Part shown: piece by piece, positions 26,917 to 38,694 of the stretch
Position numbering within the stretch: position 1 is the first letter of the stretch
Layout: each line of letters opens with the position of its first letter
Assembly: GCF_019703855.1 (NCBI RefSeq)
Contig: NZ_AP024086.1
Location: forward strand, 1,322,501 to 1,386,500
DNA length: 64,000 bases
Direction of reading: 5' to 3'
DNA from: Desulfomarina profundi
Lineage (GTDB): Bacteria; Desulfobacterota; Desulfobulbia; Desulfobulbales; Desulfocapsaceae
Program-made: the position numbers and the translations under genes
Notes under the pieces: model-generated
The model's input: only the letters and a program-made list of their open reading frames with translations
Databases searched by the model: none
Told to the model about the DNA's origin: nothing

Positions 26917-29900
26917 GAGTTCTCCTCACACCATTGTAAAAACATCTGTCTGTAGGCCTTTTCTACCTTATCGGCAAAATCCTTTTCATCCATAAGCAGA
27001 CTTTTTTCCATTTCAGAACGAAGGCTGGTTCTGAGAATGGCCAGCTGGTCCAGGTTTTCTGTGAGACGGGTTGTGATATCAATATATTCCAGTTCGTCCC
27101 TGGCGATCCATTCGGGATGTCCCAGTCCTTCAAGGATTGTACTGCCAAGTCTCCCGACGCTTGGTCTGTCTGCAAGGGTGATGAAAGGGATACCCATATA
27201 CAGGGTTTCATAGAGTGTTGTCCCGGAATTATGAGGGAAACAGTCAAGGCCGATATCCATGGAACGAAAACTATCCCAGGGAGGACTTGTATACCCGATT
27301 TCCAGCCTGTCTCGTTCTATGCCATGGGCCGCAAACTGAGAGGCCATGTTTTCCTGCATTTCCGGATCCGCAAAGCTGCCACTGTTCAGAATGAGTTTTG
27401 AGTCTTTAACCTGGCGCAGTATTTCAGACCAGGTTCGTATTGTTTTGTAGTTAATCCTTACCGCACGGCTGAGACAGCCAAAGGTGATATAGCCGTTTCG
27501 TTTTGCAGGCAGATCATTGACATCACCCATCCCGGGAGAGGGGCGGTAGGAAAAGGAAGGTCTGTCAAGTCTCCATGGAGTTTCAGCAAACAGATGTTCA
27601 CAACCCTCGGGTACGACAATAGTATCGGCCAGGTAATAATCAATTGCCGACAGACCGGTGGTATAGCCGAAATCAAGCCAGTGAATGGAAACTGGAGCAG
27701 GTTTTGTAGCAAAAACTGCCAGTCTGTTCCGTTCTGTATGGCCAGCCAGATCGACGAGGATGTCGATTTTGTCAGCTAGAATTTCAGTCGCCATTTGCCT
27801 GTCGCTCATTTCAGCTGTATCGATCCAGTGATCCATGTATGTCCTGTATCGATCGGTTACCTCGTCTTCGCGCAGAACATCACTGTAACCATACAGCTCA
27901 ACATTTCTCCGGTTGTGACTGGCGAGAAGCGGTTCAAGGAAATTAAGAACAGGATGCTTGCAGAACTGGGGACAGACATAGCCAATTTTTAAACGTCGGT
28001 TTGGGTTTCGACTGTTTCTGTATACCTGGGAGGCGGGTGTGAGCGGTAGTCCAAACTTATCGTCAAAAAGTCTGTATTCTTCAAAAATCTCCTCTGCTGA
28101 TTTATCAGGATGATAATTCAGGAGAAAAAGGAGATTGCCAAAGGCATCCTGTGAATTCGGATACTTTTTCAAAACAGTGCGAAAAACTGTTTCGGATTCA
28201 TCAAAACGGGCCTGTTCCTGGAGGATATTGCCCAGGTTATTCAAGGCTTTTTTGTAATTCGAGTCAAGCTGCAGGGCCATTCTGTAGCTGTTTTCCGCTT
28301 TTGTCAGCAATCCCTGTTTCTTACAGGTGTTTCCATGGTTCAACCACAGCTTTTTATCATCGGACCGGTTGACGAGGCCTTTTTCATAGTGGATTAATGC
28401 CTTGCTGTTATCACCTCTGTCCGCAAAACAGTTTCCAAGGTTAAACCAGGCTTCAGGATGCTCCGGATTCTGTTGTACTATCTGTTGAAAGCAGGGTATG
28501 GCTTCGCCGGTTCTGTTAAGAGAGGAGAGGGTTTTTCCAAGATTGTGTAATGCTTCAATATAACCAGGTTTGAATTGTATGGCTTTTCTGTAACAGATTT
28601 CAGCCTCATCCAGACGTTGCTGCTCATGGAGGATTGTACCCAGAGAATTGAGTGCCGCTGGATATTCGGGGTTGAGTTCAAGTGCCCTGCGGCATTCGGT
28701 CTCAGCTTCTTCCAATCTTCCAAGGGAAAGCAGTGTCAGGCTCAGTCCGCAATAACATTCTGCGGAATCAGGATGTGCCTTGAGCGCACGGCCATACAGT
28801 TTTTCAGCCTCTTCATAGCTGCCGGTTTCATTGAGAACAAGGGCCAGATTGATACATGCATCCGCAGTGTCAGGAGCAAGCTTCATCGCTTTTCTGAAAG
28901 CTTTTTCCGCTTCCTGATATCGTTTTTGTGATCTGAGAGCGGATCCCAGGGTGTTGAAAGCGTCAGGGTAATGCGGGTTGATTTTCAGTGCCTTTCGACA
29001 ATATTTTTCCGCTTCCTGGTATTTCCCCAGATCACAGAGGATAACAGCAATATTGCGGAGACAGATATAATCCCGCGGAGAAAATGTAACTGATCTTTTC
29101 ATGGCAGTCAGAGCCTCATTGAAGTCTCCAAGTTGCCTGCGGACAGCACCTAGAATTTTCCAGGTCTGGGCGTCATCGGGATACAGTTTTAGAAGAGAAC
29201 GGGCTGTTCTCTCAGCTTCTACCATATTACCCTGTTGATACATTTTGATGAGTCTGTCCTGTTCAATTGTCGGAACCTGTCCGGGTCTGCCATGGACCTT
29301 GCCGGATTTTTGTTTTTTGTTCTTTTTGTTTTTTTTCCGGCCGGTCAGTTTCCCGGTAGTTGTCTTTTTTTTCTGTTCCCTGCATTTTTTTTCAAACATC
29401 TCCCGGTAGGCCTTTTCCATCCTGCGGGCAAAGCCCTTTTCGTCCATCAGGCTGCTTTTTTCCATCCTTGAACGTAATTTTGTACGAATAGTTGCAAGTT
29501 TATGGATATCTGAGGCCAGATTGATCGCCAGCTGGACATAATTCTCCCTGGTTGAGGCTATCCATTCGGTATGTCCAAGCCCGGTGAGAATAGTACAGCC
29601 AAGACGACCTGTCGCAGGCCTGCCGGCCAGGGTGATGAAAGGAATACCCATGTAAAGGGTTTCAAAAAGGGTGGTTCCGGAATTATGCGGAAAACAGTCC
29701 AGGCCAATATCTATCTGCCGCATCAGATCCCATGGAGGAGTGTGGAATCCGATTTTAAGTCTTTCAGGGGTTATCCCTCTTGTGGCAAACTGTTCCTTCA
29801 TTGAATCCTGCATTTCCGGTCTGCGAAAATTATTGGAATCGATGATCAGCCGGGAGTTTTTCACCTGCCTGAGAATTTCGGCCCAGGCATCAATTGTTCT

Positions 29901-32900
29901 ATGATTAATACGTATGGCACGGGTAAGGGTTCCAAAGGTGATATACTTGTTTTCCAGTGCCGGTAATACACTGACTTCTCCCATCTTTTCAGCAGGTCTG
30001 TAAGCAAAACAGGGGGCTCAACCCGCCATATTTTTTCTGAAAAGAGGTGATCAGTTCCGGTGGGGACTATTGCTTCGTCTGCAACATAATAATCAATGGC
30101 TGTAAGGCCGGTTGTGTAACCAAAATCGAGCCAGTGCAAAGAGACAGGGGCGGGCTTTCGGGTAAACATCAGCAGACGGTTGTGAGCTGTGTGTCCGGCA
30201 ATATCAATGAGAATATCTATTTCATCATTTCTGATCCGTGCCGCCAGTTGATCGTCATTCAGGTTGACCGTGGGTATCCAGTGATCGATATAAGATCTGT
30301 ATCGTTTCGAATATTCATCTTCTTCTGTCTGTTCGGCGTAGGCAAAAATCTCAAATGTATCCCTGTCGTGATTGGCGAGAAGCGGTTCAAGGAAATGAAG
30401 AGTTGAATGTCTTTTGAACTGAGGTGAGACATATCCAAGTTTCAGGGGATGTTTTTTCAGATCCCGACGGGTTCTGAGGGGAGCAGGCTGAACCGGATCA
30501 CGGGGAGTTCCGAATTTCTGATTATAGCGATGGTATTCAGCAAAAATTTCTTCCGGAGTTTTATCAGGATGATAGTTTAAAAGGAAGAGAAGGTTGCTGT
30601 GAGCCTCGGAAAAATCAGGATTGAGTTCCACGGCCTTTCGCAGGTAAAATTCTGCTTCCTCTATTTTTCCCTGCTCTTTCAGCACAGAGCCGAGGTTACT
30701 CAAACACAGGGTGAAATCAGGTTGGATCTTCAGTGCTGATTTATATCTGTTTTCAGATTTTCTGTAGTATCCCTGTTCTTTCAGACAGGCCCCTGAATTG
30801 ATCAGTGCTTCTATGAAATCAGGGCGGATATGCAATGCCTTTTCATACCATTTTTCTGCATCCTGCAGGCGCCCCCTGAGTTGCAGGGTGATTCCAAGAT
30901 TTGAGTAGGCCTGTAGATGGTTGGGATCGATTTCAATTGTTTTCAGGTACAGTTTTTCAGCTTCGTTAAGATGGCCCTGTTCTCTCATCAGGTTCGCATG
31001 GTTGAAAAACGGCGCGGCATAGTCGCAGGCAATGTGCTGTGCCTTGATAAAACATTCTTCAGCTTTTGTTGAATCTCCTTCGCGCTGGAAGAGATTACCC
31101 AGGTTCACATAGGCGTCTGTCAGGTTCGGGTTCAGTTCAAGTGACTTTAAATATGATGATTTTGCCATCTCATTTCTGTCCTGCTCAGCCTGAACAATAG
31201 CAAGGCCGAACCAGGATTCGGCAGCCTGCGGGAGATGGCGAAGCGAGTCAAGATAGCATTCTTCCGCTTTGGTCAGTTGTCCGGCTCGGATGTAAATTTC
31301 GGCTAGCAGATGGTAGAGTTCCAGGTCTTTAGGAGCAAGAGAGATTGCCTTCTGCAGTACCGGTATTGCCTCTTCTGATTTTTTTTCACCATGCAGGGCC
31401 AGTCCGAGGGCTTTGCAGCCAAGGGGATATTCAGGACATCTTTTCAGCAGGGTACGGGCGTAGTCCTCACATTCCGCGTATTTTTCCTGTTGAAAAAGAG
31501 TTATCAACTGTTTTTCTTCATCGGGGTCTATCTCAAATTTTTTATCTTCAACTGAAGGACCGGAAAAATTCCCAGCGATTTTCTGTCTTAAATCGGAGAT
31601 ACTGTTGTCCGAGAGACCAGCCTGAACAGCCATTTCAAGAAGCTCCATGGCTGTTTCTGAATTTCCACATTCGTCCAGGGCATCAATATATGACAGCCAG
31701 TACTGTCCCTGTTCCGGAGCAAGATCCACCGCTTTCTGAAAATAGGGAAGGGCTGTTTCGGGTTGTCCCAACACAACGGCGAGACTACCAAGACGGTAAT
31801 GGGCATGAGGATTGTCAGGGGCGTTCTTGAGAATGTCCATGTAGATATTCCCTGCGAGGTCATACTCATTTTCTGCAAAAAATTCTTCAGCGGTGCGGAA
31901 CTGGTCTTCCAATGTATTTATTTCTGATTTTGCATTATTTTTTCTGCTGTACCACTTATCAAACATGTGGATGTAAGCATTTTCCACTTTTGCGGTAAAA
32001 CCGACCTCGTCCATTAACGGGCTGTTTTCCATTTCTTTACGAAGGCCTGACCTGATCCTGGAGAGTCTGTCCAGGTTCCCGGTAAGCTGAACCGCTTTTT
32101 CAATATATTCCTCTTCATTTTCTGCAGCCCATTCAGGATGGCCGACTCCGGCAAGAATTGCACACCCGAGTCGCCCAACACTGGGGCGGTCTTTCAAGGT
32201 GATATAGGGAATACCCATGTAAAGGTGCTCAAAAAGAGTAGTACCTGAATTATGGGGAAAACAGTCAAGACCAATGTCCATGTTTCGCAGTATATCCCAT
32301 GGGGGGTATGAAAACCTATTTTCAACCGGTTTTTTTCAATCCCCAATGCGCCAAATTTTTCCTCAAGTTTCTTTCGGGAGTCAGGATCCTGGTAATCTCC
32401 ACTGTCAATTACCAGTCTGGAACCCCTGACCTTTTTCAGGATCGCCGCCCAGGTGCGTAGCGTCCTGTCATTCAAACGAATCGCCCGTGTAAGTGTACCA
32501 AAAGTTATGTACCCATTGGTTCGAGCCGGCAGCGGAGATACCTCTCCCATTCCGGGTGCTGGACGATAAGCCAGGCTGGGATTTTCCAGGCGCCAGACTT
32601 TTTCACTGAAAAATTCCTCACTTTTTTCTGGAACAATATATTTGTCGGTCAGGTAATAATCAATGGCTGTTAAACCGGTTGTATAGCCGTAATCGAGCCA
32701 GTGCAGGGAAACCGGGGACGGTTTTAACGCAAAAACTCCCAGCCGGTTTCCTTCCGTATGACCAGCGAGATCAACCAGAATATCGATACCATCCCTGCGA
32801 ATCTGTTCTGCTACGGATTGATCAGAAAGTCCCGTGGTGACAAACCAGTGCTCCATGAAAGTCTTGTAACGCCTGGTTTGCTCATCTTCCCCATACAGTT

Positions 32901-35900
32901 CGGCGTAGGTGAAAAGTTCAAATTTTTCCCTGTTATGGTGTTCCAGTAAAGGCTCCAGGCAGTAGCGGGCAGAATGTCTTAGAAATTGGGAAGAGCCGAC
33001 ATAACCTATTTTCAGGCGTCTTCCTGCAGACGGACTGTTTTCATGATCGGTCCATTGATTTTTGCGTGGTTTTTCGAATAATGCATTGAACTTAAGATAC
33101 TCTTGGAAAATGCTTTTCGAACATTTATCTGGGTGGTAGTTTAATTGAAATAATAAATTGCTTATTGTAAGGATATTATCAGGATCCAATTCCAGTGATT
33201 TCTGTAATAATAATTCACTTTCCAGTAATTCCCCTTTTCTTATAAGAATATTACTGAGATTGTTGTATGCTTTAATATAATCGGGCTTTCTTTTGATGAT
33301 TTTTCGGCAGATTGATTCCGCTTCAGCGCTGAAACCACGTCTGTACTTTGTAATTGCCAGATTATTCAGGGTTTTTATGTCATTTGGATGTATTGAAAGT
33401 GCTTTGTAGTAACTTATTTCCGATTCCTCAAGTTTTCCTGCCTTGTGTAAAATCATTCCTTTACACCTATGTGCTTCAAAGAAAACAGGACTAATGGAAA
33501 GGGCCTGATCGCAGTAATGATTAGCTTTCTCCAATTGACCTTTCTCAAGAAACAATAAAGCTAGATTATTGAGTGCGGGTACAAATGATTGGTTGAAATC
33601 AAGTGCCTTGAGATAGCAGTTCCTGGAATCTTTAAAAGCGTTTTTTTCTTGATAAACGAGTCCAAGATTATTGAATGCTTCACATGAGTCAGGCTGTAAT
33701 TCAATGGCTTTTTTACAAGCTTTCTCAGCATCATCTAGTTTGTTTAATTCCTTTAATGTCAACCCGAGGTTACTGTAAATTTGGCTGGATTTTGGATTGA
33801 TTGTGAGTGCTTTTTCATAAAATTCTAGAGCTTGATGATATTTTTCCTGATGTCTGAAAAGATTACCAAGATTACAATAAGCTTCGTAAAATTCATGATG
33901 GTTTTTGATTGCGGCAAGAAATGCAGTAATGGCCTCATCCAGTTCGCCAAGTTCAAAAAGAACATTCCCCAGGTTGTAATATGCCTGACTGTTATCCGAT
34001 TTGAGTCGCAGGGTTGAACGGTAAAATTCAATGGATTCCCGAAGGTTTCCTGATTGCTCCAGGCCAATTGCGAGATTGAAGTGGGCTTCAGGGTCATCAG
34101 GCAGCAGAGCCGCGGCCTGTTTCATGGCCTGAATGGCTTTTTCAGTTGCTCCCTGCTGAAAAAGAAGAGGGCCTAGAATTTTCCAGGTAAATCCGCTGTC
34201 AGGGTGTTTTTTTACCAGAGATTGGGCAAGGGACAGGGCTTCCTGTTGTTTGCCACTGTTGAATAGTCTGACGAGTCTGGCCTGTTCCTTTTGGGTCGGG
34301 TTTGTCCTCTGTTTTTTTTGTTTCTTAGACCGTTGTTTTTTCCTTGGTTTATTTTTCCCCTGATACCACCTGTCAAACATTTCACGATATGCTTGTTCAA
34401 CCCTCAGGGTAAAGGCTTTCTCATCCATCATCGGTCCGAGTTCAAGAGTCCTTCGCAGGTTTTTCCTTATCTCGGAAAGCTTTTTAATATCTGAGGCGAG
34501 CTGGATCGCCAGCTGAATATATTCGTTTTCCGTGTCGGCGATCCAGTCCGGGTGATCAACACCATACAGAATCGAACTGCCTATTCTGCCCATTCCGGGA
34601 CGTGCTGCCAGGGTGATATATGGAACCCCCATATACAGGCTTTCAACCAGTGTTGTTCCGGAGTTATGGGGGAAACAGTCAAGACTGATATCAATTTGCC
34701 GGAAAACATCCCATGGCGGAGAATTACATCCGATTTTTAATCGATTTTTTTCAATACCGTGGGAAAGAAACTGTTGTTCCATCTGATGTTGCATTGATGA
34801 TTCTTTGAAACTGCCACTGTTTATGACAAGTTTAGAATCTGGTACTGCATGGAGAATTTCAGCCCAGGTACGAATTGTTTTATAATTAATGCGAGCAGCC
34901 CTGGTGAGGGTTCCAAAGGTTATGTAATTATTTGTTGCGGCAGGGAGATCATTGACTGGTCCGGTATCTTCAGGAGGTCTGTATGCCTGAGCGGGAGTAT
35001 CTATATACCATGGGGTTTCTGAAAAAAGGTGCTCGGAACCTTGGGGGACGGTTATGTGGTCGGTCAGGTAGTAATCAATGGCAGACAGACCGGTTGTATA
35101 GCCATAGTCAAGCCAGTGAAGGGAGACAGGGGCGGGTTTTCTTGCAAAAACAAGAAGACGACTGCCTGCCGTGTGACCGGCCAGATCAACAAGAATGTCA
35201 ATACCGGCAGCACGTATGGTTTCTACAAGCTGCTGGTCACTTAATTGAGTTGTAGATAACCAGTTGTCAACGTGCCCATGAAAAATATCGCTTTCAGCCT
35301 CATGTTCAGGAACTGCCACAAAGCTGTAAATCTGAAATAGATCCCTGTCATGGTTCGCCAGTAAAGGAATAATAAAATATCTGGCAGGATGTTTTCTGTA
35401 ATCGGCAGCGCAATACCCGATTTTCAGGCGTCGATTCTTGCGGGAGGTGTTGGTATGGGGCTGCCAATGTTTTTTGAGCGGCAGACAGAAACGGTCATCA
35501 AATTTTTTATATTCAAGAAAAAGATCTTTTGCTGATATGTCCGGGTCGTAATTCAGGGTGAAGAGCAGGGTACTGTACGAATTAATGTGATCAGGTTTGA
35601 GGTCGGTCGCTTTTCTTAAAAAATTTTCAGCATCCCTGTGACGTCCCTGTTCCTGGAGAATATTGCCGAGATTATAAAGGGCAAGATGATAATCCGGTTG
35701 CAGGCTGATTACCTGCCGGTAATACTTTTCAGCCGGCTCCAGATTATGTTGAATCTTGTGCGTATTTGCAAGGTTGAAAATGGCATCAGTATATTCAGGT
35801 CTGTACTGCAGAGCCCGGGTAAGGCAACTTTCAGCTTCCCGGTAGTTGCCCAGTTGTTGAAAAACTACCCCCAGGTTATTCCAGGCGTCGGCAAAATCGT

Positions 35901-38385
35901 GTTGGATATTGAGAGCATTTATGAACTGGTTTTTTGCTTGATCATAACGTTTTTCCTGAAGGAAATCGATTCCCCTGTTGAAAAGCGATACCGCCTCCGG
36001 GTCGATCCGGTTTTTGCTGTTATTGTTTTGTGAATCGCTCCATATCCTGAACATGGATCGGTAGGCGTTTTCGACCTGTCCGGTAAAGCCTTGGTGATCC
36101 ATCAGCTTCCCGGTTTCCATCTCATTCCTGAGGCTTTTTCTAAGGTGTGATAATTGTTCAATGCCTGAGGCCAGTTGAACGGCCTTATCCAGGTATTCCT
36201 GTTCATTGGCAGCGATCCACTCAGGATGTCCTATTCCCTGCAATATTGAACTGCCGATTCTTCCAACACCGGGACGGTCTGCCAGAGTAATATAAGGAAT
36301 ACCCATGTAAAGACTTTCAAAGAGTGTAGTGCCGGAGTTATGGGGAAAACAGTCAAGGGTTATGTCTATTTGTCTCAGTATGTCCCAGGGCGGTGAATGG
36401 AATCCGACCTGGATCCGTTCCTTTTCTATGCCATGGGCAATGAACTTGTCGAGCAGTTTCTGCTGGGAGTGGGTGTCTTTAAAATTGCCGCTGTCTATGA
36501 TGAGACGGGAGTTTTCCACTCGTTTCAGCAGTTGTGACCAGAGCCGGATAGTCCTGTGATTTATACGTATGGCTCTTGTAAGAGTGCCGAAGGTAATATA
36601 ATTGTTTGTACAAGCCGGCAGTTCACCGACAGGTCCCATGTTCCTGGAGGGTCGGTAAACAAACGAGGGAACAGTAAGGCGCCATATTTTTTCGGAAAAG
36701 TATTTTTCAGAACCAAAGGGGGCGCAAAACGGGTCGGAAAGATAATAATCTATGGCAGTAAGGCCGGTAGTATAACCGAAATCAAGCCAGTGCAGTGATA
36801 CGGGGGCAGGTTTGCGTGCAAAAACACCAAGCCGGTTTCTGCCCGTATGACCAGCCAGGTCAACGAGAATATCTATCCGGTCTTCACGAATTCGTTCAGC
36901 CAGCTGGTCATCCGAATACGCTGTGGTCGGGATCCAGTGGTGAAAAAAATGTTTGTAGCGATCTGTAATTTCATCATCTCTTATGGTTTCAGAATAGGCA
37001 AAAAGTTCAAAAGATGAGCTGTCATGGTTTGCCAGCAGAGGTTCAAGAAAGTTGAAAACAGGATGTCTGGAAAAAGCGGGAGAGACATAACCCACCCGAA
37101 GACGACGATCCGTCGAGGGACTATTCTGGTGAGGTTTCCAGCTGGTTTTCTGTGGCAGGCCAAACGTGGTATCATACTTTTTATAGCGTGAAAAGAGTTC
37201 ATTAGAAGTAAGATCAGGATGATAGTTTGAAATAAAAAGCAACCCGTCAAACGGTTCTGTGTATTCGGGATCGAGATTCATGGCAGCGCGGTAGCATTCT
37301 TCAGCTTTGTCCAGTTCTCCCATGCAATGGAGGGTATTGCCGAGATTGTTATGGGCAATGGCGGAATGTTCGTTAAGCTCAAGGGCCTTGAGAAAATTCT
37401 GTTCTGCTTCGCCAAGTCTTCCAGCGGAATGGAGAACATTACCCAGATTATTGTATCCGTCCCCGTATCGCGGATTGAGCTCAAGCGCTGTTCTGAGACT
37501 TTTCTCAGCCTCAGTCAATCGACCAAGGTCTTTCAGGGTGATCCCGAGATTACTGTGAGCTTCGGTGTAATCCGGTTGCAGTCGTATGGCCTCATTAAAA
37601 GCCTGTTCGGCATCTTTTAGTCTTCCAAAAGATCTGAATGTGACACCGAGATTGTTGTAGGCCTCAGCAAAGCCGGGATCAAGGGAGATCGCCCGTTGGA
37701 GCATCTCTTCTGATTCGGACAATAAACCTTCATTTTCAAAGATAATGCCGAGATTGTTGAAAAGCAGGGCATCTTCCGGGAGATACTGTGCGGCTTTGAG
37801 CATGGTATCAATGGCTTCTCCGACACGGTTCTGTTGTTTGAGAACCGCACCCAATATTTTCAAGGTGTTACCGTTTTCAGGAAAGGTTGTGAGAATCTGA
37901 CGTGCCAATGCTTCGCATTCAGTAAATTGCTTTCTTTCATAAAGGGCAATAAGTTCTGCCTGCAGTTCAGGATCCGGATCGTTGAGCTCAGAAGTAGATT
38001 TTTCTGGATACAGACGGTGGGAGAGTGCGTCAACCTCATCGCCCGCCAGACCAGCTTTTTGGGCCAGATCAAGAATCTTACCAGCTTCTTCTGTTTGTCC
38101 GGTTTCTGCAAGCGCATCAATATACGATATCCAGTACGGGCCATGTTCAGGATTCTGGTCAAGTGCGGTTTCAAAATGGGAGAGAGCCAGGGAAAGGAGG
38201 TTTTTCTGTCGGCAAAGAGAACCGATTAAATAATTTGCCTCGGGATGATCCGGCATCAGGTCAAGAACTGCCCTGAAATATTGTTCCGCTTCATCGGCAG
38301 CTCCGTTATGGAGTAATGATTGTCCTTTTTCAAGGGCTTCAGATATAAGCTGGAGTTGTTCTTCGTTTTTTTGAGATGAATTCAT
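26913..38385 (-). CDS. Giant five-module TPR + GT41 (OGT/SPINDLY-type) glycosyltransferase, two single-base frameshifts
   Basis: Restoring one G at each of two runs on the plus strand (G6 at 32301-32306 and G5 at 30012-30016) makes one frame of 3,825 codons, a protein of about 3,824 residues. Both joints rebuild conserved motifs (FHTPPWD; EPPCFAYRP). Five GT41 domains of about 360 residues lie at about 426-781, 986-1342, 1788-2146, 2642-2999 and 3459-3824. Each is preceded by a block of TPRs (34-residue repeats like AYNNLG...EAE..). All modules have the His of the RHP/RHS motif, [18 protein letters not shown] and [10 protein letters not shown]. Lys-rich linkers follow modules 2 and 4. No signal peptide or membrane segment is seen, so it is probably cytoplasmic. 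The likely target is Ser/Thr of flagellin, before export; this is inferred from place. It heads an operon with rfbF, rfbG, epimerase and methyltransferase. Confidence 0.88.
26916..28010 (-). other. GT41 module 5 of the giant protein
   Basis: C-terminal catalytic module. It begins [20 protein letters not shown] (His of the active-site region), has [39 protein letters not shown] and [17 protein letters not shown], and ends at the stop. It is preceded by about 11 TPRs (28070-29240). Confidence 0.85.
29390..30460 (-). other. GT41 module 4 of the giant protein (contains frameshift)
   Basis: It has [44 protein letters not shown] and [17 protein letters not shown]. The frame changes at G5 30012-30016 between EPP and CFAYRP. 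It ends in a Lys-rich linker (29285-29390). Preceded by about 11 TPRs (30570-31900). Confidence 0.83.
31950..33022 (-). other. GT41 module 3 of the giant protein (contains frameshift)
   Basis: It has [46 protein letters not shown] and [17 protein letters not shown]. The frame changes at G6 32301-32306 inside FHTPPWD. Preceded by about ten TPRs (33150-34270). Confidence 0.83.
34360..35430 (-). other. GT41 module 2 of the giant protein
   Basis: It has [46 protein letters not shown] and [17 protein letters not shown]. Preceded by only about four TPRs (35500-36000), the shortest block, and followed by a Lys/Arg-rich linker (34290-34350). Confidence 0.85.
36045..37110 (-). other. GT41 module 1 of the giant protein
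   Basis: It has [46 protein letters not shown] and [17 protein letters not shown]. Preceded by eight or nine TPRs (37180-38380) that start the protein. Confidence 0.85.
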
Positions 38386-38694
38386 ATTTGAACCGGTTTG
38401 CCAGGATATTAAAAAAAATCGGGTTGTTATAAAGAGCTTCTCATATATTTATTAAGATTGTCAAGGCATATATGGGCAAAGAAAAAAGACTGATCGTTTT
38501 TTACGAACGTGATGTAATTGACTGAATTGATATTTAAAAAACCTGATAGTGCAGGTAATATTTTTTGGCCGTTTTCATTCTATTTTGAAAAATCGGTGAG
38601 TCCGACTTGATTGTGCGCCTCTTTGGGATGTATAACAAGGGAGGATGTAAAGAAAAACAAGTGTGTACATCAAAAATGGAAACAGGTAAGGAAC
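38386..38694. other. Divergent intergenic region between the two glycosylation operons
   Basis: 309 AT-rich bases between the start of the giant gene (-) and the E1alpha gene (+). It must hold both promoters. A TTGACA on the minus strand (38454-38459) is visible without a well-spaced -10. No sigma-28 site is seen. A GGGAGG at 38639-38644 is followed directly by ATGTAA, so it makes no useful reading frame. Confidence 0.45.

Noticed and set aside
28070-38380. Tandem DNA repeats or a CRISPR-like array
   Set aside because: The periodic pattern of about 102 bases is that of 34-residue TPR coding units with diverged DNA sequence; there are no identical repeats with unique spacers.
26913-38385. Reading the region as three separate OGT genes
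   Set aside because: Two of the three would begin or end in the middle of a GT41 domain, and the missing halves are present in the next frame. One added base at each joint gives a continuous, motif-perfect protein.
38611-38694. A longer E1alpha N-terminus from TTG 38611
   Set aside because: No ribosome site; the extension is not typical of the family, while ATG 38695 has AAGGA at good distance.
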